Source of the DNA: Stenopsyche tienmushanensis
Lineage: Eukaryota > Arthropoda > Insecta > Trichoptera > Stenopsychidae
Length of the DNA: 64,000 nt
Reading direction: 5' to 3'
Assembly: GCA_008973525.1 (NCBI GenBank)
Contig: WACJ01000527.1
Span: 744,001-808,000, forward strand
How positions within the stretch are numbered: the first letter of the stretch is position 1; the number at the start of each line of letters is the position of its first letter. Under the pieces are notes generated by a model, which had not been told where the DNA came from, made no database searches, and saw only the letters and a list, made by a program, of their open reading frames with translations. Below, in pieces: positions 13,501 through 23,784 of this stretch. Both the position numbers and the translations under genes were made by a program.

Positions 13501-16500
13501 TTCAAATTCCTCATGCCGAAAATATTTTAGTGTGAATTTTCAGCGGCCAATTTATGGTGGAAATTAAGCTTCCGATCCGAGGAAAATTCATGCTCGAAGC
13601 CTTTAAATTGACTTCCGATTTCGGCTTATTATCGCGCGAAAAGTGGGAAACACTCACCAAAGTGTATATTGACACAATGTAGGGCATGACAAAGTACATA
13701 CCCAATCATTAAAGCGGTTCAATTTTACTTTGTGCCGATGTATTCAAGGGTTCTTAAGATTCTCTCATGGAAATATGTCCATCTTGCACATCGCAATTGG
13801 GACTTCGAACTGGAACGAAAACCGATTAATTTGTTATTTTTGCCGGAACGAAAACCGCAACCGAACCGATATAAATATTAGGAACGCAACCGGAACCAAA
13901 ATTGACCGATTAATATACATTTTAGCATATGTTGGGTGGGTTATAATAAGTTGGATTCTGGACTCTCATTTTTAAAATTCGGGTTCAAATCCAGATTGTG
14001 GGAAATTTTGGGAAAATGATCTCGATTCAGATTTAGTCTGATTTCCTGGATCTTAACCATAGTTCTATAATATCTTAACCATATGTGGAAAGCAATGGGA
14101 TACTAACACATGTAAAATTATTTTCCTAGAAAAGTTCAAACCGCAAACCAATTTGATTATATTAGGGTGTCCCATAAGTTTCTTTCGTTTTCATATTAAG
14201 AAAAAAATAAACAATAATTTTTATTAAGCCTCATAATGCCTTCTTGCCAAAATTTCCCAGGTTTGTTGGCAAAATATTGATCAAGGCACATTTTTATATC
14301 ATTTTTTGAATTAAATTTTTTACCACGTAAAGATTTTTTCAACGAAATAAATAATAATCTGAAGGGGCAATGTCCGGAGACTATGGAGGATGAGATAAAA
14401 TATCCCAGTCAAATGATAATAATTTATTTCTGACGAGCAGACACATGAGGCCTGACGTTATCGTGATGAAAAACAACGCGTCGTCTGTTCGCTAATTTTC
14501 TGGCAATTGCATCCTTTAGATTGTCTAGTTGGAGACAATATTTTGTTGAATTAATCGTTTCACCTTGCTGAAGTAGCTCTTAATAAACTACCCCCTTCCA
14601 GTCCCACCAAATGCATAACAAAACTTTTTTTGGATGTAGGCCAGATTTAGCTACAGTTAAAGCTTCTGTACCCTTGATCAAAGACCATTTACGTTGGATA
14701 TTCTCATAGAGTATCCAATTTTCATCTCCAATGAAGTCTCTTCAAAAAAAGTTGGCTATTATGTCGTTGGAGAAGAAGATCGCATGTTGAAATACGCTGA
14801 AGTTTATTTGAGTCAGTCAGTTCATAAGGAAGCCACACATCTGAACGATTGATTGACGGATATTCGTGGAATTTTTTAACTTGTTAGCTATTTCGCGAAC
14901 AGTATATCGCGGGTTTTCTTCAACCATGGCTATGATTAGATCTGTGTTCATTTGCGAAAGAAACTTATGGAACAACTTAATATTTAATGTATAATATCAA
15001 TGTCAAAATGAAACTAGAACGTTCGACAGCATCATTATTTTATGGAATCTGATAACCAATGACACATTGAATCAATGTATTCAACTATCGACAATATAAG
15101 CATTTTTAACAATAGGATAATTGCTATGGTTCTATATAATCATAGCAAATACTACGCATTGTCTTTCAAATCTATTGTATACGTATTGCGTTCAAAAATC
15201 AGTAAGATGAAATAAAAATGCGACAAATTCTCTTCGTGGGAAAACCAGGACATATGGTTTTCGTTCTGGGAAAATAACGGTTTTCGGTTCAGCTCCGAGT
15301 GATTCCGTTAAATTTCTACAACGTTAATGATCGAAATATCGAACGGAGACGTTAGAGCGTTATTCTGTGTCATTAAATAATCTATCCTAATGAGGGTTAT
15401 TCGAATCATCTTATTTCTCGTTTTTTAATCTAATCATTTATCACACAAATATTTTCTTAAATATCATCATTCATCTAATCGCCGATCTTTGCCTTGATAA
15501 TTAACTAGCGGGTTATTATCGATACTTTTAATTTGATCAAGTAGGCAATAAAATAAACTATATTTATTTTTTACAGTGTGAATATAACGGTTATTCCGGT
15601 TTACGGTTCAACCTCAGGCGATTCATTTAATTTTGAGTTTTTAAATGTGTCAAAACTTATTTCATAATGATATTTAATTATCAAGTCCGTAAAGAGGGGG
15701 TGGCAAAACAGGCGCAATTGAGCTTGGGGCGCAAAACGCAGAATACCGACCCGGTCGAGAGTTGCACACGGTTTTTATTTTACTTGACCGTTCTACTTTA
15801 TATGAATTAACACTGATTAACTCTGTCCGTTGTCTATCCCTGTTTCATCGTTATCGCTTAAACATTGTGCATAAACATCCGGCATAAAAAAATACAGACA
15901 ATAATATTTTAAAAAAATTAAACAACCCATCCTATCAGTCTTCTTCGGACAACTTAGTTTTGTAATGAGATTTCATAATCGTTCTATAGACATGTTCAGT
16001 TTTGGTGTCCGATCGCGAGGTGCTCATTCGTCATATCAACGGTCCGAAAAGCGGACCGATGCGACGCATAGACCTTGTGCTCAATTTTTGGGTTTTTTTG
16101 CGGCATTTTCCATGATCTGTACGATCACAGAAGCTCCCTTAGAGGCTAAATTACATACAAATGAGGTCGCGAATGAATTTATGCAAAAACTCTCTTTAAA
16201 AAAATTTATTCAACATTTCTGGGTTGGTTAAATCATTTGATCGACCACTGCGCTGTTCGTCTCGGCAGCTCGAACGGCCTCGTTTAAGTCCTGCCATCGA
16301 ACATCTTACTATAATTGAATAAACGAATTGAATGAACGCGTAAAATGTGTATCGAACCGAAAAAATAACGGTTTTATCAGTTTTCGATTCTGTTCTGGTT
16401 TGTAGCCCTGGATAAAACATTTGATATTAATTTTTAATCACTTTTTCTTGTTAATCACTTAGTTGCTAACGACTCACCAGTGAGTCACAAATCAGTGTCC

Positions 16501-17320
16501 TCACATTTTAATGGATATTGGGATTTCCATTTTATTTTTGAATAAATTCAACAGAGGACATCAGGGCTGCCCATTGAACGATCTTTGCTGCGTAACTGAA
16601 TCTATTTTGGGATGTATTGATCAGAATGCCTGATTTAGAAAACTGCTCTTATAAGTATTATTAGTAAATTGAGACAACCCTAAACGAACAATCAATTTTA
16701 AATTAAAAAAAATAATTATGTGTTGTGACAATCCTGAACAAAAAATGCTCAAAAGTCGTTAATGATCCTGCAGGATACATGCATATGCTAGGACATACAA
16801 GTCATTATTAGACAATAAAGCGTTATATATTGGACTAAATTTAAAATATCAACATTGGACAAAGTGTCAACATTTTCGCTGACGGACAGAACTTTTCCGA
16901 CAGGGTCGAAAAATTAGAACACGCACTTGAAATTTGGAGTCCATACCTGCGGGTCGCTGAACCAATTTTATGGTCACATTCGCAATTTTGCGATTGTGGT
17001 TTCTTCCAAAATAAATAATAATTGCCGCTCTACATGCTATTCGAAGCATTTATGTATTACCCTTGAGCAGGTCGTAAAGTTTACAATGCGATATATATTT
17101 AGGCAAATCACGGCCAATTCGTTTGTCCGACGGAGCTACTTGCATTCCGGTAAATATGTGTTTATATAAAATGCATTGATGGGTTACCCGGTGGTGGAGT
17201 GGCCTTGGGAGGTGCTGGAAGCGAAGGGTTGGTCTTGCCGAAGGTGGTGAGGGCCTCCGAGGAGTCCCTGGCCAGGCAGGCCAGGAGCCAGATCGCAGCC
17301 GCCCAGGCGCCCGGGGGCAT
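4439..17320 (-). CDS. Small EB-module extracellular protein with signal peptide and hydrophobic C-terminus (4 exons)
   Basis: Predicted 173-aa secreted or membrane-anchored protein. Exons (minus): 17320-17188, 9445-9305, 4764-4597, 4518-4439. Every intron is phase 1, so each middle exon is a self-contained cassette. Exon 1 codes for a signal peptide (MPPGAWAAAIWLLACLA) and a Pro-rich stretch. Exon 2 has the cysteine pattern C-x5-C-x7-C-x9-C-x-C-x10-C (…GQSEC…CLCG…RC…). Exon 3 has HAC-x5-C-x4-C, then LCIC and a final YC. Exon 4 codes for a hydrophobic tail (LFPLTLIAVAVISW) followed by MRRDI and stop, fitting a transmembrane or GPI-anchor signal. EB-like modules occur in insect and nematode extracellular proteins; insect multi-module members are often named prion-like-(Q/N-rich) domain-bearing protein. 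The biochemical role is unknown. The gene is a likely paralogue of the 14-exon gene at 37890-53619, which points the other way. Further modules hidden in the long introns cannot be ruled out. Confidence 0.8.
4597..4764 (-). CDS. EB gene (minus), exon 3: EB-like module
   Basis: Flanked by CTTTCAG and GTAAGCC, phase 1 at both ends. Six cysteines are visible, with a long Ser/Thr/Ala-rich loop between the third (MICGMP) and fourth (LCIC). Confidence 0.82.
5721..6178 (-). pseudogene. Internally deleted mariner transposase relic
   Basis: On the minus strand the segment 6060-5924 reads WVLLYCKLDETITIEVYCRQ, a good match to the mariner transposase core around ETIT…YC.QL, followed by a degraded HDN catalytic motif near 5890. 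A C-terminal RWEKVVSTEGEY motif lies near 5840-5810. Sequence between the HDN motif and the C-terminus is missing. The right-hand terminus (bases 5724-5748) is repeated at 40674-40698. The relic lies inside intron 3 of the minus-strand EB gene. Confidence 0.72.
6372..6420. repeat. Short direct repeats of GCTCGAAGT
   Basis: A cluster of imperfect copies of GCTCGAAGT/CTCGAAGTTGCTCGAAG lies directly upstream of the transposase-like relic at 6509-6976. It may be a transposon sub-terminal repeat. Confidence 0.5.
6509..6976 (+). pseudogene. Relic resembling a Mutator-like transposase C-terminal domain
   Basis: One frame reads through about 155 codons with two in-frame stops (6670-6672 and 6853-6855). 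It contains GGHTQNANECFNSTVW, PKHMYSGVKIIEI, TYIAAGIFNND and a charged helical tail. The TQN-x-NE-x-xN-x-x-x-W signature followed by PK and a hydrophobic helix is what I recall from arthropod proteins with a Mutator-like transposase domain. The family call is from memory and tentative. It lies in intron 3 of the minus-strand EB gene and is dead as it stands. Confidence 0.5.
7345..7640 (+). mobile_element. 3' fragment of a non-LTR retrotransposon (copy A of a five-copy family)
   Basis: Reading ECSCGDPF…YHVLW, it is a degraded copy of the C-terminal CCHC-like motif that is intact at 19305-19350. It is followed by the family's AAAGCGGACCGATTG signature and GCGGCATTTTC tail. An in-frame stop after MESDR shows it is dead. 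Confidence 0.7.
7925..8220 (-). mobile_element. 3' fragment of the same retrotransposon family, opposite strand (copy B)
   Basis: The reverse complement matches copy C (15690-16160) and copy A, including the AAAGCGGACCGATT core and the TGATCTGTACGATCACGGAAGC tail block. It lies 285 bases from copy A in inverted orientation, still within the EB gene intron. Confidence 0.72.
8225..9304. other. Intron sequence of the minus-strand EB gene
   Basis: Intron 3 continues here. Open frames on both strands at 8863-9208 overlap one another and show no recognisable domain or start context, so I do not call them genes. Confidence 0.45.
9305..9445 (-). CDS. EB gene (minus), exon 2: EB-like module
   Basis: The acceptor TTTTCAG precedes 9445 and the donor GTGAGT follows 9305; phase 1 on both sides. 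The module reads RECTGQSECAGIQDTSC, then RCLCGDN and NGRCETKIK. Six cysteines fit the EB pattern. Confidence 0.84.
9446..11640. other. Intron 1 of the minus-strand EB gene, left part
   Basis: Mostly AT-rich. I see no exon, RNA gene or recognisable transposon coding sequence. A short A13 run lies near 10808, and a GC-richer G-run patch (GGGGGGCGATTGGGG-like) lies at 11210-11230. Confidence 0.4.
11641..11845 (-). repeat. Dispersed repeat, inverted partner of 55125-55400
   Basis: The stretch reading AATTCGCCAGATTAAC…CATC, the CTCTCTTTGGG block and the CGCAGCCAGATC…CTCTCGTGCTGAAT block all recur in reverse order and strand at 55125-55400. The two copies differ by indels between the blocks. It is probably part of a retroelement end; the family is not identified. 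Confidence 0.65.
11919..12010. mobile_element. Foldback element (MITE-like)
   Basis: A near-palindrome. A perfect 16-bp core stem (CTGCATTATGCATCAT and its complement) extends outward with few mismatches to about 40 bp per arm, ending in TTTAGCGCGTTGGCGGACA and its imperfect complement. The loop is about 15 bases. The size and shape fit a small non-autonomous foldback transposon. No clear target duplication was seen. Confidence 0.65.
12498..12585. repeat. Dispersed repeat, inverted copy at 37325-37435
   Basis: GTCGCGTATTTGCGATCGAATTC through GTTGATATCGGAGAGAGACAG is matched, inverted, at 37325-37435 with a few substitutions. The following segment up to 12680 (…GTGTGCTATCAACAGAGTTTAT) is also loosely repeated at 54170-54195. 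Confidence 0.65.
12700..13930. other. Intron sequence, no feature recognised
   Basis: Intron 1 of the minus-strand EB gene. Short open frames (for example 13083-13292) show no motif. The stretch 13800-13920 is rich in CGGAAC/ACCGAT words that recur at 15220-15300, 15590-15610, 16350-16400 and 31210-31260. This suggests fragments of one decayed retroelement. Confidence 0.4.
13935..14052 (+). repeat. tRNA-derived SINE, copy 1
   Basis: Contains TTCTGGACTCTC, then the internal RNA polymerase III B-box-like GGGTTCAAATCC, and the tail blocks ATCTCGATTCAGATTTA and CTGATTTCCTGGATC shared with the copies at 36528-36680 and 55663-55835. The A-box half is degraded. Confidence 0.7.
14165..14977 (-). mobile_element. 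Internally deleted mariner element with both terminal inverted repeats
   Basis: Terminal inverted repeats share CCATAAGTTTCTTTCG and its exact complement, bounded by TA on both sides (14163-14164, 14978-14979). On the minus strand the inside reads FHHDNVRPH (second catalytic Asp region) and SPDIAPSDYYLF (third catalytic Asp), the D34D signature of mariner. It is 813 bp, against roughly 1.3 kb for a complete mariner, and has several in-frame stops. It is therefore a dead element, inserted in intron 1 of the EB gene. Confidence 0.85.
15295..15482 (+). repeat. Dispersed repeat, direct copy at 30930-31110
   Basis: TTATTCTGTGTCATTAAATAAT, CCTAATGAGGGTTATTCG and ATCATCATTCATCTAAT blocks occur in the same order and spacing at 30930-31110 with scattered substitutions. 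Non-coding; family not identified. Confidence 0.7.
15690..16165 (+). mobile_element. 3' fragment of the five-copy non-LTR family (copy C)
   Basis: Begins with the GGGGCGCAAAACGCAGAATACC block also found at 32143 and, inverted, at 30050-30085. It continues through AACACTGATTAACTC to GTCCGATCGCGAGG, AAAGCGGACCGATG and the GATCTGTACGATCACAGAAGC tail. No intact reading frame remains. Confidence 0.72.
16166..17187. other. Intron sequence with a short dispersed repeat
   Basis: 16718-16790 (TGTGTTGTGACAATCCTGAAC…ATCCTGCAGGAT) is repeated at 39912-39985 and, inverted, near 25880-25925. The remainder is AT-rich intron of the minus-strand EB gene with no exon recognised. Confidence 0.5.
17188..17320 (-). 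CDS. EB gene (minus), exon 1: signal peptide
   Basis: ATG at 17320-17318 opens a classic signal peptide with a hydrophobic AAAIWLLACLA core, then a Thr/Pro-rich segment ending PPPG at a GTAACC donor after 17188 (phase 1). The exon is strikingly GC-rich compared with its surroundings and with exons 2-4. Confidence 0.78.
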
Positions 17321-17913
17321 TTCGCGTCCACGCAGGATGAGGCTGTTTATTCACAACCGGCACAGAAGCCGAAACTGCTCCTCCTGCTCGCGGTCTTCAA
17401 CCACGAACGGATTACACGAAAAAATGTCGAAATCCCGCGCGGAGGATTCCGATAGCCTCTGGAGAAGTTTATCTTCTTTCAAAAATTTTTTTCGAAGACA
17501 CTCGATTTTTTATAAAGTTGCTCAGTGCAACGAACACTCGCGTGTTTTATAAATATTTGGAAAAGGGCGATGGAGAAAATCGGCGAAAGACGACCTTTCT
17601 CCACAGTGTATGGATCGAGAATGGTGAAGAGTTATCCGTGCGGAGGTTAAACGTTGCGGAGGGCAAATCAAATTAGCATATGGTGGAAGATCGAAAAGAA
17701 AATTGTTTGGTCATAACATGCTTTTTTATGGCCGTTGCTAATTTAAGCCTCAAAATGTATTTTTAATTTACAATCAATATTATTTGAGACCCATTTACTG
17801 AATTTGTAACATTTAATTGCAATTCCATAATATGTTTGTATCCGAAACTCAGCTCCAAATATAACTAATTACAATCGAACACAGTGAAAATAAATTTAAA
17901 AAATATGCATATA

Positions 17914-18060
17914 CAGTAAGATCCCGCTTAACGTTACTCCGCTTAATGTTGCTTCGTATAACGCTGTTTCAGTATTACGCGATAGTATTGGAATTCCCCT
18001 AAATCGCGTACGTTATTGGTATTCCCCGAAATCATGCACAATTTTGTTGCTTTGAAAATC
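17914..18060 (+). mobile_element. Terminus of a pogo/Tigger-like element
   Basis: After a TA dinucleotide the sequence reads CAGTAAGATCCCGCTTAACG followed by CGCTTAATGTTGC and CGTATAACGCTG. Repeated, slightly varied CGTTA/CGCTTAA words after CAGT are typical of pogo/Tigger-class ends. No partner end or transposase is attached here. Confidence 0.55.
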
Positions 18061-18479
18061 TTTAATACAAAAAGTTTAATACAATTGTTAGCTGATTAAG
18101 ATTATTTTCCCACAACTATTAATACGGGAGGCAGATCTGGCTAGACCTTTTTACTTTTGCAATGAGTTTTTTTACTAGTAGCTTATATATAGATCTAACC
18201 AAAACTCCCTGAATTTGAAGGGTTTTAAAAAATCTAGAATTTAAAAAAAGTTTGGGTTCGGGTTGTGTTTTGAGAAAAAAGGATATTTCTATTTTTACAC
18301 CTAGAGTCAATGAAAGTGGTCTGACCAGACCCAGATAAGAGAAATCACGTTTTTCTTCATGTTCCGTAAGGAAATTTTGATCCTTTCGCTCCTTAAAATA
18401 TTTTATCATGTTTCTCATGTTGACCTGTATAGTAAGAAATCCTTATGCATCATATGTTTGAAAAAAGCTATTTTTAGTA

Positions 18480-18665
18480 TGTTATCCCATTGTCAACTAT
18501 CCATTATGATACCAAAGTTGTTGGAGAAGCCCAAAAGCTACAGGTAATATGATTTTACAACAAGCACAAGAGAGGTGTTGACATTATAGACCAGATGTTT
18601 TACTAGGTTTTCTATCTAGCATCTATAGTTCCATTTATACAAAGCGAGTTACTGGCTTGTTGGCA
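18480..18665 (+). pseudogene. piggyBac-like transposase relic, copy 1
   Basis: In one frame LSTIHYDTK is followed by a stop and then YNKHKRGVDIIDQMF. The N-x-x-K-x-GVD-x-x-DQM motif is characteristic of piggyBac transposases near the third catalytic Asp. Stops and a frameshift show it is dead. The same block, with the same downstream GTTTATACAAAGC segment, recurs at 55945-56250. Confidence 0.72.
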
Positions 18666-18776
18666 CTACCTTATTATTCGTTTAGAAATCGCCTGATATG
18701 TCGCTGGGTCGTTCTGGATTACTGGACGTCCCAGTTCCCCACAGGGTACGGGCGCTTGATGATCGCGTGAGCCCTC

Positions 18777-19256
18777 ATTTTCGTATAACACCATCAATGT
18801 GATTGATAAAATTCTTTTCTGCTGAGACACGGACTAAAAATCGCAAAATTCCCGATTTTCCGAAAATTAATTATTTCCGTCGCTGCAGATGAATACTTAT
18901 ATCCTATAATACTTTGATGTGATTCGTAATTATATTACGAAGGAATACAAAAAATCTGAACCCCGTATCTATTATATTTCATATCGATATTCCCATTATT
19001 CGTCGAGGTGTAGTAAATACATCACCGGTAGGGAAAGGTTACTATAACAATTTGAAAAACATACATGTACGCTATATATGTATACATAGATTAGACAGTC
19101 ACTGCTCCTATGCGTCGCCTAAGTTCGTCAATTAGTAATTACGCCACTGTTTCCAAGCGTTCAGATTTCGTCGGGAATGTCTCGATTTAGTAGCCTTCAT
19201 CGTGTTGGTGAGGTGTACGATTTTTGTTAGATAAAAATTTCAATCCCGGGATTTTC
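18777..19256 (+). repeat. Dispersed repeat, close copy inside the element at 25931-26765
   Basis: From CATTTTCGTATAACACCATC to GGTGAGGTGTACGATTT this stretch matches 26277-26665 over roughly 390 aligned bases, with small indels. It contains the GAACCCCGTATCTATTATAT…GTCGAGGTGTAGTAAATAC block that also occurs at 21572-21655 and, inverted, at 39245-39335. Confidence 0.75.
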
Positions 19257-19520
19257 GGCTTTAGGGCTTCGCTCTTTAGATTCAGACTTTCCCCGATTTC
19301 AGAGTGTCCCTGCGGATCAGACCATGTTCTGTGGACATGTCCGGGCATGGCGTCCGATCGCGAGGCGCTCATTCGAAGTGTCAGCGGTCTGAAAGGCGGA
19401 CCGGTTGGACACATAAACCATGTGGCCACTCCCTCATCTTTTAGGGCATTTGGGCTTTTTGTGTAAGCTATGGGGAGAAATGCTACCGGAGCTTTCTACG
19501 ATCTCCATATTCACGAAAAC
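19224..19520 (+). pseudogene. C-terminal end of a non-LTR retrotransposon ORF2 (copy D, best preserved)
   Basis: An 80-codon open segment reads ISECPCGSDHVLWTCPGMAS, giving C-x-C-x4-H-x4-C, the zinc-knuckle-like motif found at the C-terminus of many non-LTR ORF2 proteins. DREALIRSVSGLK and a stop follow. It is the most intact of the five related fragments (7345, 7925, 15690, 19224, 32130), and only the 3' end is present. Confidence 0.7.
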
Positions 19521-21571
19521 CCCCCTCTAATAAATTCTAATGGATCAGCTGGTGACAACAAGTATAGAAGAAAAGATGAACATATAAATGAATATGTTAG
19601 AAATGATCATACAGAATTGGCCAGTTTTGTTAGTGACCTATCAGCAGGAAATAATACGAACAAAAAATATGGAATAATGAGACAACGACATACGAGGGTA
19701 TTCGAATATAAAATCTGAATTTTACAATACAATTTTACAATACAGTGACCTATCATACTTGATAGTGACATATCAGCAGAAAATAATACGAACAAAAACA
19801 TATGGAATAATGAGACAACGATATACGAGGGTATTCGTATTTGAAATCTGAATTTTACAGTGGACCTAATAATGTATAAGAATACAAATGGGGTATCTTA
19901 TTTTTATACATAGCTTCATCAAAATTTCACCCCTTCGTTTACAAGAAAGCGAATAATTACACGTTGCGCAACAGAGGATGCTACTTCTCGCCTTTTTTCT
20001 TCAGTAACGGGATCAAGAAGCTTCCTATCCGATGGATTTTTATTCCAATAAACGGAACTATGTAAAAAAATAAGATACTCCATTTGTATTTTTATACATC
20101 ACTAATAAATTTGTGCAGCAAAATTTCGAGTTATATTTGAAGCCCCCTCGTATTATCATTATACCACAATATTTATTTAAAAATTAAAAAGAAAACAACA
20201 ATAAAGATAATGGCATAATGAAACGATACCTAATCATGGTTGCTATGTATGGTTTTGATTTTTTTATTGATATGTGCCTCAGCCTGAGACTCCCAAACTT
20301 CCAAATAATAATCAGCTAGTCACTATCACTCGATAAAAGGCATCCATCAATCAAAATAAATATATATGGTGAAGAAAAACTATGCTGTCGTGTGCGATTA
20401 TTTAAATTATATAAATATTAAATTTCAATTCTCAACTACAATTTCGGCAATTTCATATATTACACCCTAATAATTCTTGTCAAGATAATGATGTTTTTAT
20501 TTATTGGCGTTTTACAGAATTCTACAATGCCGATTTGATATTGACATGGTTTTTCCATTGGCTTTTAAAATATGATATTGATTGAAATTCAAAATGTTTG
20601 AGTCCTACAGCTAAATTATTGAATTTAACTAACATAACATTTTATTTTCCTCATACAGAGTGACCAATAAGTGGCTGATCCGATTCTTTTATCAATGATT
20701 TATTAAGAATTTAACAACAGAAAAACGAACGAAAGCTTCGCAAATATCGAGCTTTATTCGCAACGCAGGTCAATTATTAAGCGATTTAGATTTTCTCGAT
20801 AACACATGGCAAAACTTCATAATTTTTTGCTTATTTAATATTTACATAATATTTGAAAAATGTAACAAGAATTAAAGAATATTGGTATGGAGGAATGGTT
20901 GACTTTGACTTTATTATGAAGGTTGTTAATTAAATTTACATCATGAAAAAAAAAACACTTAGAAGATTAGAAATATTGTAATTTCTAATCGATTGCTTCG
21001 AACCAAGTTTAGCCTTGTTTCGTTCCTGAGAAATTAAATGATCAGAGATGGTGGAAGCGCGCGACGACCTCTCCATCGGAAGAATTTACTGTGACTGAAC
21101 AAAATGGCTGACAAACACGTGGGACCAAGCAGAATTACCGTCAAGATACCTCCTACATACCAAGTTTGACAACTTCGAAACAAAACAAAAATATGGCGGA
21201 AATATTTAGTCTACTTAATGACTTTAACATTTCTCTCCAAGGGTTTTGTACAAATATTTTCAAACTGAGAAATAAGTTTGATGCATTTAAAAAGAAGCTG
21301 TTTGTGCAGAATATTTTTAATTGCTGCTAATTTCGACAGGAAAGGTGTTTTAAATGTTTAAAGTCAACACTTCAAGGCATTGGTACTAAAATTGAATCAT
21401 TATTATGCCGAAAATGAGGATCCTCATAAAGATAATCTTTGGATTAATAATCCCTTCATGGAGGGTGTAATTTCATGTACTCTTCTTACGAGTAGAGAAA
21501 AATAACAATTAACCTTTCCTTTACCGTTCTAAAAAATACCCGCACGTTACTATGATATGTATTTGATACAC
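19521..21571. other. AT-rich intergenic region with local tandem duplication
   Basis: 19650-19720 and 19765-19850 are near-identical neighbours (both with CAGCAGGAAATAATACGAAC or CAGCAGAAAATAATACGAAC and ATAATGAGACAACGA). The motif AACGGGATCAAGAAGCTTCCTATCCGATG at 20006 is repeated near 8248-8277. No gene is recognised in the remainder. Confidence 0.5.
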
Positions 21572-21660
21572 CATATGAAATTCTGAATCTCTTATCTATT
21601 ATATTTCATATAGATATTCCCATTATTAGAGTCGAGTTGTAGTAAATACATAATGGTAAA
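21572..21660 (+). repeat. Short copy of the TATTTCATATCGATATTCCC repeat
   Basis: This is the same block as at 18960-19020 and 26440-26500. It lies directly beside the mariner element at 21694. Confidence 0.65.
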
Positions 21661-21693
21661 TTTTCGTCAATATCAATGCGAATATCCAATATA

Positions 21694-22402
21694 CGAGGTA
21701 TATTCAGAAAGTAAGTGTACCAGTTTTTTTTATATATTTTTAGAAAAAGTGTATTTGAAAAAATATTACAGGATATTTTCCACATAGTTTCCATGTCTTT
21801 CAAAGCATGTGGTAAGTCGTGGCACAAGCATGTTTTATGTCTTCCTCGAAGAAATCTCCCGCCAGCTTTTTTCCCCACTTCAGAACCTCTTTTAACACCT
21901 GCTCGTCGATTGAAAAATTAATTCCACCCATGTGTGACTTCAGGGAGGTAAAAAGGTAATCATCTGAAGATACCAAGTCTGTAGAATACGGGAAAGTGGT
22001 TCAAAACATCCCAACCTAATGAATCCAAGAGCACTTGGTAGCGTTGCTGTGCAATAAGCACACTCCTCACATCAGCATTCTCCTCCTTTTGTTTTAAATA
22101 CGTATTTTGAGTGTTTTAGAGTTTCACAATATTGTTGTGCATTGATGGTCTCCCTGTGAGTTAGATATTCGATCAAAATTATATCTTTTCGGTCCCAAAA
22201 CACTGAGGCTATGATTTTTTTGCCCATAATCATGATTTTGAAATTTGGCAGGTAGGGAATTGGTATGACAACCGTCTTTTAACTCAGGCGTATAATGACC
22301 CAATCACATTTTACTCAGTCAATACCAATCAGTGTTCCAAAAAAAAAAAAAAAACCATAGCTCGCTATGGTCACAGTACACTTACTTTCTGAATATTCCT
22401 CG
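21694..22402 (-). mobile_element. Internally deleted mariner element (second subfamily) with both inverted repeats
   Basis: Both ends carry CGAGG-x-ATATTCAGAAAGTAAG-type inverted repeats (right-hand copy complementary) flanked by TA. On the minus strand the inside reads ASVFWDRKDIILIEYLTHRE, TINAQQYCETL and VFKTKGGEC, matching the mariner catalytic core, and then degrades with stops. At 709 bp it is about half the usual length. A 16-A run lies inside near the right end. Confidence 0.85.
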
Positions 22403-22984
22403 TATTAACAAATATGCAACTGCAGGTTTTGTATTGATTTGTTGAAAAAATCATTTTAACATTTTAATAACGACCATTTTAAGCGAATAACTGTCTGAAA
22501 TTGTTCAGATTTCTTGTTTAATCAATGTGAAAGCTAAATTAAATTGAAATGCACCGCCCTTCTTTATATTTAGTGCTTCCGTGGCATTTAGCATCCAAGG
22601 AAAGAGCTGCCAAGCTCAAAGTTATATAATATTTATAGGCCTTAAGGTCAGGAGCATTCTTAGGATCAAGGAGGCCGTCATGAATGCCTTTGCTTGCTCA
22701 ATCAATAATCAGGCCAAGAACGCAATATCGTTTAGAGAGCTTAATTAAGCTCATACGACATTGATTAGGGGCAATGGAAAATTTCTATGCGATTTTAATC
22801 TCGTGCTTGAAATAGGCTTTAATTGAACCACTAAGAAGAATTGTATATTTTTTCATTTGATATTCACGCGATCTTGAATTCCACGTATTTAACGGCAATA
22901 TTAATAACCAGCGATGAAGACAATGATTAAGCTTCGGGCAATCTGCTCATTTATCTCTAGGTTCCTTTGAGAAAATGAGGATTG
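22403..22984. other. AT-rich spacer, nothing recognised
   Basis: I see no coding, RNA or repeat signal. Confidence 0.35.
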
Positions 22985-23090
22985 TACAAAATAGAGACTG
23001 ACGATTTTGGAAAGATTTGAATCTAAGACCGTTAACACGCAAAGCGAGCATATTACCCTCTGAGCCACTGACCGGAAAATATACTTTCAA
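22985..23090 (-). repeat. tRNA-like SINE head (different from the other SINE family)
   Basis: The reverse complement reads GTCAGTGGCTCAGAGGGTAA (A-box-like TGGCTCAGAGGG) and, about 35 bases later, GGTCTTAGATTCAAATC (B-box-like). Spacing and motifs fit a tRNA-derived promoter. The sequence does not fold into a clean tRNA by eye, so I call it SINE-like rather than a tRNA gene. Confidence 0.55.
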
Positions 23091-23780
23091 CCTAATTTTA
23101 TTTCACTAACCCAATCATTAACATTGATTTCATTTAAATATAGCTAAATATTATGAGTCCATATTAAGCAACAATATATTGCTATTATTTAACATGAATT
23201 ACAATTTTTGTTATAGTTTGATTTAACTGAAATTCATACATAAATTCGACAGAGACTATGCTTTCGACAATTTTTTAAAGTACTTTGATTTCATTTAAGA
23301 AAGAAAATTGGACTAAAATTGGCACCCTAAGCTACGTGATCAGATGATTACGCTTGTATTAACTGTATAAAATATTGATCTAGCAAATAGCAAGTATTAA
23401 TTTTGATCAAAACGCTGGAAAAGTGGGTGCCGCACGAACTATCAGAAGGTACTTGGAGGCGTGTTCTTTGTTGATAATTCATAATGATCGTCAACAGGAA
23501 AAGATTTAGGTAGGAGTTAAATGCCGATGAATCTCCAGGATTCTTGGTAGACTTGGAAGATAAAAATTTATTGATCAGTAGAATTTGATTTAGCCTAAGT
23601 AAGAAAAATAAAATATTTCAGGTAAAATACAAAGATGAAGCCAGCACACTGCATAACATAAAATCCGGCGTCTCCCCAGATCTTCATCCAAGGCACAGCT
23701 CTTCTTACCTCAAATTAACCTTTTGATGAGTATTCCCGCAAATGTAACGTTACCACTTGCATGATCTAGAAAGTTATATA
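23091..23780. other. AT-rich spacer, nothing recognised
   Basis: No feature found on either strand. Confidence 0.35.
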
Positions 23781-23784
23781 CACT

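Noticed and set aside
22985..23090. A functional tRNA gene
   Set aside because: A- and B-box-like words are present, but no clean acceptor stem or cloverleaf could be drawn by eye; better explained as a SINE head.
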